Assembly: GCA_045617225.1 (NCBI GenBank)
Contig: JAZLIC010000099.1
Location: 1-30,898 of the forward strand
Direction of reading: 5' to 3'
Source of the DNA: JAZLIC01 sp045617225
GTDB taxonomy: Bacteria > Bacillota > Clostridia > Monoglobales > Monoglobaceae
Length of the DNA: 30,898 bases
Position 1 is the first letter of the stretch; every line of letters begins with the position of its first letter. Of the stretch, positions 18,336 to 25,493 are shown piece after piece. Under the pieces are notes generated by a model that ran no database searches, was not told where the DNA came from, and saw only the letters and a program-made list of their open reading frames with translations. The position numbers and the translations under genes were made by a program.

Positions 18336-18364
18336 AGTATATCATATAAATATGGGTTTGTCAA
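18336..18364 (-). promoter_or_regulatory. Strong sigma-A promoter for rpoBC
   Basis: On the minus strand, consensus TTGACA (18359-18364), 17 bp spacer, TATACT (18336-18341), preceded by TGA (extended -10). The predicted start is about 18329, giving a leader of about 190 nt before rpoB. This is the best promoter match near the polymerase genes. Confidence 0.75.
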
Positions 18365-18389
18365 TACATTTCGAAAGGATTTTTTAAAA

Positions 18390-20987
18390 ATGAGCAAAAA
18401 TATTTTCAGACAGATTACTTTACGGATTTTAGCTGTTTTGTTAATTATATCCGTTTTGTTACCAATAAATACAAGTGCCGCCGTTTTAGGAACGCAAACA
18501 GAGCATAATGAGATGGAATTTGCACAAGGCACAGTTTATATAAGAAATACATTTATAAGCGACCAGGCAAGTGTCGGAAAACAGACTGAAAACATCTTCT
18601 CATATACACCGAACAGTGATGTTATACCCATTATATATAACGGTACATCGGTTTACGGAAAGCGCACCCTGACTCAGGCAGAGAGCATTTTAAACTCTGC
18701 AGGGATTAACACTGCAATGGGTATGAATGCGGACTTCTTTTCATTTAAGACAGGCGTGCCTATGAGTAATACAATCATTGATGGCGAAATACTGACAAAA
18801 GATACAAGTTGTCTTTCGTCTGTGGGATTTAATGATGACGGAACCGCCTTTATATCGCCCCTTTCAATTAAAACAACTCTTACAACCGACACAAATTCAT
18901 TCCCTGTTGAGTGTATAAACAAATTCCGTCAACCGTACTTTGTCTACCTCTTTGACAGTCGTTACGGAGATAAAACAATGTCAGAGGGCTGGGGCATAAA
19001 TGTTACCTTAGGCAATGTAAGCGGCTCGTTTAAGCTAAACAGCAATATGACCGCCGTTGTAGAAGACGTATCGGAAGGCGACAATTCCGTGCCTATACCA
19101 AACGGGAAAATAATCCTCAGCGTTTCTGCCGATGCTCCGCAAGAGCTTAAAGACAGGCTTTACAGTCTTTCTGTGGGGCAAAATGTAACGCTAAACACTT
19201 GCCTTGCATCCGATGACACCCGTTGGCTTAATGCCGGGTACGGTATCGGTTGCACAGGCGGCACACTTATAACAAACGGAGAGCTGAACTTCACCGAGGA
19301 GAGTGCCGCTCCTCGTACCGCACTCGGAATCAAAGCGGACGGAACAATCATATTATACACATTGGATGGAAGGCAAAGCGGTTATAGCTTTGGCGCAAGA
19401 AAAGAAACTCTGGCACAGCGTCTTTTGGAGCTTGGCTGCGTTGATGCGGTGAATTTAGACGGCGGCGGCTCTACCACTATCGGCGGCGTTTATCCCGGGA
19501 CAACGGATTTTAAGGTTTTGAACTCTCCGTCGGAAGGAAGCCTCAGAGCCTGCGCAAACTTTATCTTCCTTAAAAAGCAAAACCCATACACAGGCGTACC
19601 GTACAAGATGTTTGTATCTCCATATGGCAAGTGGCTGCTCTCGGGGGCAACGACACAAATTACCGCAGAGCTTGTAGACTCTGCCTACGGTAAGGCAAAC
19701 GCCGTTTCGCCTGTTATATACTCCATCGCAGACGGCACGACAGCAAGCGGAAGCACAATAGACAGTTCGGGCTTTTTGACCGTCGAGGGTGATGGCGATA
19801 TTTATATTTCGGCAGTATCGGGCGATATAAACGGCGGAACACTCATACACTCCGTAAAAACCCCTGACAGTATCGCAGTAATAAGCGAAGATACAGGCAA
19901 CGGTTTGAACACAATCACTATAAAGCGCGGTGAGAGCATAAACCTTACCGCAACAGCATATTTAAACGGTGTGAGCTTATCGGCAAACGATTACTGCTTT
20001 AATTGGTCGGTTGCTAATAATGATGGTGAAATCGGTACTATTGATAATGTCGGCTTCTTTACGGCTTCAAATATGAAAGACGCAAAAGGACTTATTTCTG
20101 TAAGCGCCGGCGGCTTTAAAAAGGATATTCCCGTTTCCGTTGTTGATGAAGAAATCGACGCAAATGACGGTATGTACCCCAAAATTGAAGGCGGCTTTGA
20201 AAACGGAGTTTTCTCTGCAACGATTACAGGTATAAGAAGTGAAATCAAAAAACAAAATATAACGCTCCGCATCGACGGAACGGATACGAAATTCGACTTT
20301 GACACAGACACAAATACATTAACGTATGCATTTTTGGACGAAGATGAGCCGCACAGGATTGCGGTAGCCGTAACAGATGATTTGGGTTACAGTACCCTCT
20401 CGCATTTTGACGCAGGGGATATTTCAAGTTTAGGCAATGCCTTTCCGGACACCCAAAATCATTGGGCAAAGCAATATATTTCTTACCTTGCACAACACAA
20501 TATTGTAAAAGGACTTCCAAACGACTTCGGTCAGATAGAGTTTATGCCCGGAAAGAGTATGAACAGAGCAGAGCTTGCTTGTATGCTTTGCAATTATTTA
20601 AAGATTGATATTTCAAAATACAGTGATGTAAACCTCCCGTATGCAGACCTTGGTGACATACCGTCCTGGGCGTTGGGACAAGCGAAAGCACTGTACTCAC
20701 TCGGGATAATGAAGGGACAGTTGATAGATGACAAAACATATTTCAGTCCCGGAGCCTCACTCAGCAGACTTGAATTTGCCATTGCGGTGTCAAGGCTTAT
20801 GCCAAAAGGTTTAAACCCTGCCGAAATAAACTTTACCGATGCTTCGGAAGTACCGTGGTGGGCAGTAGAAAATATGCAAACCGTTATTGGTCAAGGTGTA
20901 ATGGGCGGATACCCGGACGGAACTTTAAGACCGCAACAGAGTGTCACCCGTGCCGAAGCCTGCAAGATGCTATATTTTATATTCTGA
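18390..20987 (+). CDS. Secreted phosphodiester glycosidase (NAGPA domain) with three SLH modules
   Basis: An 865-residue exported surface protein. A signal peptide occupies about residues 1-30 (basic start, hydrophobic core, NTSAA cleavage region). Residues about 60-400 form a NAGPA/phosphodiester glycosidase domain, with GMNADFF, RTALGIKADG, and NLDGGGSTT around Asp357 as the hallmark motifs. A middle region (about 400-680) resembles bacterial Ig-like/beta modules. Three SLH modules (about 683-865) start FPDTQNHWA, YADLGDIPSWA and FTDASEVPWWA; the last two show FSPGASLSRLE and LRPQQSVTRAE. The SLH modules should anchor it to secondary cell-wall polymer, where it may cleave sugar-phosphodiester bonds (for example in teichoic-acid-like polymers); the substrate is inferred. 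AAAGGAT lies nine bases before the ATG. It is monocistronic, ending in a strong terminator. Confidence 0.88.
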   Translation: MSKNIFRQITLRILAVLLIISVLLPINTSAAVLGTQTEHNEMEFAQGTVYIRNTFISDQASVGKQTENIFSYTPNSDVIPIIYNGTSVYGKRTLTQAESILNSAGINTAMGMNADFFSFKTGVPMSNTIIDGEILTKDTSCLSSVGFNDDGTAFISPLSIKTTLTTDTNSFPVECINKFRQPYFVYLFDSRYGDKTMSEGWGINVTLGNVSGSFKLNSNMTAVVEDVSEGDNSVPIPNGKIILSVSADAPQELKDRLYSLSVGQNVTLNTCLASDDTRWLNAGYGIGCTGGTLITNGELNFTEESAAPRTALGIKADGTIILYTLDGRQSGYSFGARKETLAQRLLELGCVDAVNLDGGGSTTIGGVYPGTTDFKVLNSPSEGSLRACANFIFLKKQNPYTGVPYKMFVSPYGKWLLSGATTQITAELVDSAYGKANAVSPVIYSIADGTTASGSTIDSSGFLTVEGDGDIYISAVSGDINGGTLIHSVKTPDSIAVISEDTGNGLNTITIKRGESINLTATAYLNGVSLSANDYCFNWSVANNDGEIGTIDNVGFFTASNMKDAKGLISVSAGGFKKDIPVSVVDEEIDANDGMYPKIEGGFENGVFSATITGIRSEIKKQNITLRIDGTDTKFDFDTDTNTLTYAFLDEDEPHRIAVAVTDDLGYSTLSHFDAGDISSLGNAFPDTQNHWAKQYISYLAQHNIVKGLPNDFGQIEFMPGKSMNRAELACMLCNYLKIDISKYSDVNLPYADLGDIPSWALGQAKALYSLGIMKGQLIDDKTYFSPGASLSRLEFAIAVSRLMPKGLNPAEINFTDASEVPWWAVENMQTVIGQGVMGGYPDGTLRPQQSVTRAEACKMLYFIF

Positions 20988-20995
20988 TACCAAAC

Positions 20996-21028
20996 AAAAA
21001 ATCTGCCGGATTATCCGGCAGATTTTTT
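20996..21028. terminator. Bidirectional terminator between the SLH gene and the holin gene
   Basis: ATCTGCCGGA (21001-21010) pairs with TCCGGCAGAT (21014-21023) around a TTA loop, extended by five A/T pairs to a perfect 15 bp stem. The flanking A-run and T-run let it work on both strands. Confidence 0.92.
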
Positions 21029-21029
21029 A

Positions 21030-21434
21030 TTACTGTTTTTCGTTTTTGTCACGGAGCTGCAAAAGAAGCTCTCTTAAACAATTTGGAACGATTGTGCCTA
21101 TCGCACTGATATTCTCTAAAATTGATAAGCTTTCGTTAGCAATAAAAAACATCAGGACTATCTCACGGATTGCTATTGAGTTGCCAAGCACACCCTCTAT
21201 AACATTTGCGACCGCTACCACCAAAAGTACCATTATCTTTTTAAGAAGCCCGTAAAAGCCGATTTCAGACGATAGTTTTTTAAGATACACTCCCTTTACC
21301 ACTCCTGACACATAGTCGCCGCACATCAAAAATATCAATCCGCACAGAAGCATATCCCAACCTCCAAGAGCCTTAGCGAAAATCCCGCCCAAGAAGGCAA
21401 ACACTAAGCTTATGGTATTGAATAACTTTTCCAT
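21030..21434 (-). CDS. Phage-type holin (TcdE/phage_holin_4-like family)
   Basis: A 134-residue membrane protein with about four hydrophobic segments (roughly 6-23, 27-45, 66-85, 88-104). The block CGDYVSGVVKGVYLKKLSSE then FYGLLKK matches the signature of the toxin-secretion/phage-lysis holin family. Holins form membrane lesions that release an endolysin or, in clostridia, help export toxins. AGGAGG overlaps the stop of the upstream fibre gene and is 7 bases from the ATG, so the two are surely co-translated. No endolysin follows; the gene ends at a terminator. The nearest amidase is at 29990-30820, in a separate unit. Family assignment is from sequence pattern only. Confidence 0.82.
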   Translation of the reverse strand: MEKLFNTISLVFAFLGGIFAKALGGWDMLLCGLIFLMCGDYVSGVVKGVYLKKLSSEIGFYGLLKKIMVLLVVAVANVIEGVLGNSIAIREIVLMFFIANESLSILENISAIGTIVPNCLRELLLQLRDKNEKQ

Positions 21435-21445
21435 AGCAATGCCTC

Positions 21446-23035
21446 CTATATAAAGATTTGGATATGCTCGCTATCCAATCTTTTTATTACATAATACGGT
21501 GTCTTTTCCGCACTTTTTGTAGCGGTACCACTATCCGTAACAGTGCAATATCCGTCTGCTACGCAAGTACCGTCATCATTTACAATCAAAATACCGTCAT
21601 GCCCTACAACAGCATATTCAGGTCTGTTGGCACGGGAAACATACGGACGGCTTGGGTCATAGTCAGGGTTTAACACTCGGTTTTTAATTGTACGAGATGT
21701 TTCTTCCCCTGTTTCAGGGTCCGTTTCGGTGACGGTTTCATCCTCGGTCACATAACCGCCGTATACATCTTTTAAATACATACCGTGCCAGTTTTCACTG
21801 TAATCATTGGCAACAAAAGAAGCATTATCGGACACAACACCCAAAATCTTTTCATCACTGCTGTTTGCGATACGCACCTTACCATCCTCAAAAGTGACAA
21901 AATATCCACGCCTGTCCTCACCATCTTCATTACCGTCTGACCATTCAAAGACATGGGCAAGGTCGGCTCCGGAAGTATGAAAAGCGCCCGTGCCATATAC
22001 CGAACCGTCATAATCTACACGAAAGGCGTTTCCCCTATACTGTGCAGTGCCATTACCTATAAGCAAAGCATTTCCCGTCGTTCCGCTATCGCTTCCAATC
22101 ATTGAGTAGCTATATGTATTGTAGTGTCCGAAAGTTGCAGCATATCCGTTCGCTATAAGACAGTTTCCTGCAGCCACAAGGCCGTTATCACCATATATGG
22201 TATTTGCATTACCTCCGATTATGGCAGAATTTACGCCTCTTGCCGCATTTCCGACACCGCCTCCGACAAAGCTTTGTTCTTCCTCGGTCGAGTTAGACCA
22301 ACCGCCTATAATTGCAGAGTTGTCTGCATAAGCATCGTTTTCGATGCCCATTAGCGCAATCGCGCCATCGCCGGATATGGTATTTGATGTGCCCATAAAT
22401 CGCTCAGGCGGTATCTGACCATCAGCGTCAAGAAGTTGATAGTCATACACCTGCAAGGTATTCTCATTTTCGTTTGTGCCTTCGCCAAGTTGAATGGCAT
22501 CTACTACAGCTCCGTCTTCCGTGGCTGTTTTTGCATTTTTCCCGCCTGAGAAACCGTTGCCTGCAACACTGTTTTCGCCTATTGCAACACCGCCATTGCA
22601 AAAGGCTCTTTTTCCTATGGCAACTCCATCATATGACATAGCCTGAATTCCCACTACCGTAGCGTCATCCGATGATATAGCAGATTTGCCGACAGCAACG
22701 CCATTTTCCGCCTCTGCATACTGTCCCACTGCAAATCCGCCTCTTGGATTAGGTCCGTCCACCTTGTAATTAAGTGCTGTTTGCATTGCCGAGGACAAAG
22801 GCTTGTTACAGTCAGCTGTGTTGTCCACATTTCCTAAGCCAAGTTGCGCTTTGGTTACATTATGCGGATTTGCCTCATCTGCCAAATGTGCATTGTGTGC
22901 GGTTGCACGAGTTAAAGTTTCCGCATCTAAATCGGCGGAAAGAGTCCCTGTCAGCTTTTCGATATAGTGTTTAAGCCAACCGCTGATTCCATCAAAGGCA
23001 TACTCTTGGTTCTTTTTATCAAACCATAATGACAT
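21446..23035 (-). CDS. Phage tail-fibre-like protein with YadA-type head repeats and peptidase G2 autoproteolytic domain
   Basis: A 529-residue product with three parts. The N-terminal part contains the phage fibre motif ANPHNVTKAQLGLGNVDNT. Residues about 90-350 are head-type repeats (GVAVGKSA, GVAIGKRA, GVAIGENS, SAIIGG, SFVGGG), as in trimeric YadA-like left-handed rolls. The C-terminal part (about 350-529) resembles the Peptidase_G2/IMC autoproteolytic domain of Bacillus phage appendages (HVFEWSDGNEDGEDRRGYFV, ENWHGMYL). Such proteins usually form trimeric fibres that release their C-terminal chaperone. No signal peptide is seen. AAGGAG seven bases before MSLWFDKKNQEY fixes the start; an upstream start 11 codons earlier would cover that site. 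Only a holin follows, and no capsid, baseplate or integrase genes are near. Confidence 0.82.
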   Translation of the reverse strand: MSLWFDKKNQEYAFDGISGWLKHYIEKLTGTLSADLDAETLTRATAHNAHLADEANPHNVTKAQLGLGNVDNTADCNKPLSSAMQTALNYKVDGPNPRGGFAVGQYAEAENGVAVGKSAISSDDATVVGIQAMSYDGVAIGKRAFCNGGVAIGENSVAGNGFSGGKNAKTATEDGAVVDAIQLGEGTNENENTLQVYDYQLLDADGQIPPERFMGTSNTISGDGAIALMGIENDAYADNSAIIGGWSNSTEEEQSFVGGGVGNAARGVNSAIIGGNANTIYGDNGLVAAGNCLIANGYAATFGHYNTYSYSMIGSDSGTTGNALLIGNGTAQYRGNAFRVDYDGSVYGTGAFHTSGADLAHVFEWSDGNEDGEDRRGYFVTFEDGKVRIANSSDEKILGVVSDNASFVANDYSENWHGMYLKDVYGGYVTEDETVTETDPETGEETSRTIKNRVLNPDYDPSRPYVSRANRPEYAVVGHDGILIVNDDGTCVADGYCTVTDSGTATKSAEKTPYYVIKRLDSEHIQIFI

Positions 23036-23141
23036 AAAATCACTCCTTATAAAAATTTCAACCGACAAATGGCGAGGTCTTATCGGTTGTGATTTGATTG
23101 TAACAGAGTATAAATGCCGTGGCGTGCCAAATGGAAAAAGG

Positions 23142-23245
23142 GATGTTAAAAAGTTTTTTAGCTATGAACAAACCTAACCCCTTGAAAAAAAGAGAGCTGT
23201 TTAAAAGCAACGGCTTTTAAACAACTCTAATTCATTTTTAACATC
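23142..23245. repeat. 104 bp inverted-repeat-bounded segment enclosing a terminator
   Basis: GATGTTAAAAA (23142-23152) and TTTTTAACATC (23235-23245) are perfect 11 bp inverted repeats that bracket the terminator of the membrane-protein gene. It could be an outer stem of one long hairpin or a small mobile element; no target duplication is evident. The gap 23036-23247 holds nothing else clear: a TATACT on the minus strand near 23110 lacks a good -35. Confidence 0.45.
23184..23228 (-). terminator. Terminator of the rsmE-membrane protein unit
   Basis: Minus strand: a 16 bp stem with one wobble pair (23213-23228 with 23193-23208), loop CGTT, followed by CTCTTTTTTT. It begins about 20 bp after the stop of the 23248-23739 gene. 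Confidence 0.88.
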
Positions 23246-23247
23246 AC

Positions 23248-23739
23248 CTATTTTCTTGATACCTTTATAAGATACCAAACAAATGCAACAACTAAGTATG
23301 CTATAATTCCAATCAAAGGAATTCGAATATTCCAATAAGATGTTATGTGTAAAGCATTATTGCCCGTAATAAGTTGAGCCAACTTTTCAATAAGAGGGCG
23401 AAGCTTGTTATAAAGTGCAAGCCACAGGGTTACAACGCCGCATACGATAGAGAACGTGCCGTAATTATACGCTCTCTTTGCGTTTTTTATCTTACCAATT
23501 TTACCTAATACAAAAAGTACAATGGCAGTAGCCGCAAATACACCTGTCAGAATATAATTTATAAGGTTCATATGCACAAGGACACTTGCATTGACATAAC
23601 AACCACGCAAGTATATAAGCACCAAAATGCCGAGTATTCCCCAGCAAAGATTTATCATATACCAATTTGTCAGTCTTTCATTTCTCTCTACTCTTGAAAT
23701 CTTTGCTTCAAGATTTTTTTCTTTCTTTTGTTTTGCCAT
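23248..23739 (-). CDS. Small membrane protein of unknown function (4 predicted TM segments)
   Basis: A 163-residue protein I do not recognise. A lysine-rich N-terminus (MAKQKKEKNLEAKISRVERNERL) is followed by about four hydrophobic segments. The first is near INLCWGILGILVLIYL, the second near LINYILTGVFAATAIVLFVL, then one around TFSIVCGVVTLWLAL, and a last one near PLIGIIAYLVVAFVWYL. The positive N-terminus suggests a cytoplasmic start. The ATG is preceded by GGAG at nine bases; an ATG 11 codons upstream has no site. It lies 35 bp after rsmE with a GCCGC/GCGGC hairpin in the gap, so expression is probably coupled to rsmE but may be adjusted by that hairpin. A strong terminator follows. Confidence 0.75.
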   Translation of the reverse strand: MAKQKKEKNLEAKISRVERNERLTNWYMINLCWGILGILVLIYLRGCYVNASVLVHMNLINYILTGVFAATAIVLFVLGKIGKIKNAKRAYNYGTFSIVCGVVTLWLALYNKLRPLIEKLAQLITGNNALHITSYWNIRIPLIGIIAYLVVAFVWYLIKVSRK

Positions 23740-23774
23740 TTTTAATTCTCCATTCCGCCGCCTTTGCGGCAATA

Positions 23775-24521
23775 TTAAAATTCATCATTTTCGTACATTA
23801 TTGCGGAAAGCAATGTGCTTGCCACCGTTTCTGTCCTCAGGATACGCCTGCCTAAACCGACTGCCTTTATACCCTCGCTCATTGCAAAGCTTGCCTCACC
23901 ATCGGAAAAGCCCCCCTCAGGGCCTATCAATATGCCGATACTTTTTATCCCTTTGTTTTCTTTAAGGACACTCTTTAAATCGCATCTGCCTTCATGACCT
24001 AAAACTTCATACGGCATAAGGGCAAGGTCAAAGTTTTTCATTTCGCAAATAACCTCCGAAAAGCTGTGCGGCATTTTAATTTGGGGGATTATTCCCCTGC
24101 CGCATTGCTTTGCGGCAGAAACCGACACTTTTTGGTATCTGTCAATCTTCTCTTTTCCCTTACGGTCACTCGGAATTTTCGCAACGCACCTGTCCATCTG
24201 CACAGGAACTATGGCATATACGCCAAGCTCAACCGCCTTTTGAATTATCTGCTCCATCTTTCCGGATTTAGGGACGCCCTGATAAACGGTTACCTGAACA
24301 TTCGGCTCATATAAAGAATAGGACACATCGGTAATTCTTGCCTTGCAGCACTTCTGGTCAACTTCCTCCAAAACGCAGGTATATTCTCTGCCCTTTCCAT
24401 CAAAGACACAGACCTCATCACCGACGGACATCCTGAGTACACGCGTGATATGTGGCGCATCTTCGGTGATAACAGCATAGTCTTTATTGATATTTTCAGG
24501 CTCCGTAAAAAATCTTCTCAT
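23775..24521 (-). CDS. rsmE: 16S rRNA (uracil1498-N3)-methyltransferase RsmE
   Basis: SPOUT-class methyltransferase that methylates N3 of U1498 in the 30S decoding region using SAM. Its 248 residues are full length. A PUA-like N-terminal domain (MRRFF, HITRVLRMSVGDEV) is followed by the trefoil-knot catalytic domain with PKSGKMEQIIQKAVELGV, IGPEGGFS at 199-206 and LGRRILRTETVA at 223-234, the SAM-binding knot. A GGAGG ribosome binding site and a consensus promoter lie directly upstream. The gene is often found near prmA or dnaJ in Firmicutes; here it is first in a two-gene unit with a small membrane protein. Confidence 0.96.
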   Translation of the reverse strand: MRRFFTEPENINKDYAVITEDAPHITRVLRMSVGDEVCVFDGKGREYTCVLEEVDQKCCKARITDVSYSLYEPNVQVTVYQGVPKSGKMEQIIQKAVELGVYAIVPVQMDRCVAKIPSDRKGKEKIDRYQKVSVSAAKQCGRGIIPQIKMPHSFSEVICEMKNFDLALMPYEVLGHEGRCDLKSVLKENKGIKSIGILIGPEGGFSDGEASFAMSEGIKAVGLGRRILRTETVASTLLSAIMYENDEF

Positions 24522-24545
24522 AGCTTACCTCCGCCAACACAGTTT

Positions 24546-24574
24546 ATTTTACCAAAACTATCCCCTACTGTCAA
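24546..24574 (-). promoter_or_regulatory. Sigma-A promoter for rsmE
   Basis: Minus strand TTGACA (24569-24574), 17 bp spacer, TAAAAT (24546-24551), with TGG before the -10. Its -35 is one arm of an 8 bp inverted repeat (24570-24577 and 24583-24590) shared with the divergent promoter. Confidence 0.78.
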
Positions 24575-24585
24575 TTACAAAATAA

Positions 24586-24614
24586 TTGACTGACGCACAT
24601 ATTTATGTTAATAT
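24586..24614 (+). promoter_or_regulatory. Sigma-A promoter for the histidine-kinase-like/radical SAM unit
   Basis: TTGACT (24586-24591), 17 bp spacer, TAATAT (24609-24614), preceded by TGT (extended -10). The predicted leader is only about 14 nt, and the GGAGG site follows directly. It is back to back with the rsmE promoter. Confidence 0.7.
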
Positions 24615-24634
24615 TTAGTGGGAGGTTAATATTT

Positions 24635-25483
24635 ATGAAATACATTAACAGAAGTAAAGAATATGGGATTGATATTGACCCACTTCGCATGATTTACCAC
24701 GCAGTAGACTCGGAAATACGAGAACACGACCCTAAGCTTCAATTTATTTTAACGACTGCAAATTTAGCTCCCGAACATTTTTCGGCTCTGTCACAGACAA
24801 AACTCCGTTATTTAGCACTCGGTGGAAAGCTTCGCCGTTTTACCACACTCTATGGTAAAGATGACGAAACTACAATTCCCAAACCGGCAACCTATAATTT
24901 GTCGCAATATCTGAGCAGTATTGCAGACCTTATAGATACCCAGCTTGGACAGCATATAAACGGACAGGTTACCTTTAAGACAAAACTTGATAATAACTCA
25001 TCTGCCTCCTTTGATGCCGATATGGTAAGCACCATACTTTTTAACCTGGTGGATAATGCTCTGCGTCACGGCGGAACAAGTAATAAAAATGTATATATCA
25101 GTCTTACAGAAGATGCAAAGTCATATATAATATCCGTAAAAGATAAGGGCAGAGGTATGCCGGATAAGGTTTTAAACTCCTTCGTCACCGGTGAACCTGT
25201 ATTACCTGACCTGGCTACCGTTTACCCATCACGCATGGAGGGACTTGGGCTATTGCTCTGTCATAAATATTCAAGGCTTCTTCACGGTACTCTTACCATT
25301 GAAAACCAAAAGGTAGGCACAAAAGTGAATTTGCATCTGCCGAAAAATCCGCCGTATGAATATAAAACTCTGCAAGAACCGCAAAGCTATTATCCTGACA
25401 AAACGACGCTTCTTTTGTTTATGGCAACAACTTTGCTGACGCCTTCTCTGCTTTGCGGCAACGATACACTTATCGAAAATTGA
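24635..25483 (+). CDS. Orphan cytoplasmic histidine-kinase-type HATPase protein
   Basis: A 282-residue protein with a GHKL ATPase domain: N-box FNLVDNALRHGG (Asn137, Asn141), G1 box DKGRGMP at 170-176, and G2 box GLGLLLCHKYSRLLHG at 203-218. The first 80 residues have no transmembrane segment and no recognisable HELRTP phosphoacceptor motif; His22 or His31 lie at about the usual distance from the N-box but in the wrong context. After the ATPase domain comes a Tyr/Pro-rich linker and a hydrophobic stretch (about 257-275, TTLLLFMATTLLTPSLL). No response regulator is adjacent. It may be a divergent sensor kinase or an anti-sigma/serine-kinase-like ATPase. GGAGG lies nine bases before the ATG. 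Its stop overlaps the ribosome binding site of the radical SAM gene. Confidence 0.75.
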   Translation: MKYINRSKEYGIDIDPLRMIYHAVDSEIREHDPKLQFILTTANLAPEHFSALSQTKLRYLALGGKLRRFTTLYGKDDETTIPKPATYNLSQYLSSIADLIDTQLGQHINGQVTFKTKLDNNSSASFDADMVSTILFNLVDNALRHGGTSNKNVYISLTEDAKSYIISVKDKGRGMPDKVLNSFVTGEPVLPDLATVYPSRMEGLGLLLCHKYSRLLHGTLTIENQKVGTKVNLHLPKNPPYEYKTLQEPQSYYPDKTTLLLFMATTLLTPSLLCGNDTLIEN

Positions 25484-25493
25484 GGTGATAAAA

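Noticed and set aside
18284..18532. 82-codon minus-strand open frame across the rpoB promoter
   Set aside because: It overlaps the signal-peptide region of the SLH gene and has no ribosome binding site.
23105..23135. Sigma-54-like site on the minus strand upstream of the fibre gene (TTGGCACG then GGCAT)
   Set aside because: The -24 half is perfect, but the GC of the -12 half is one base too close, and sigma-54 needs strict spacing.
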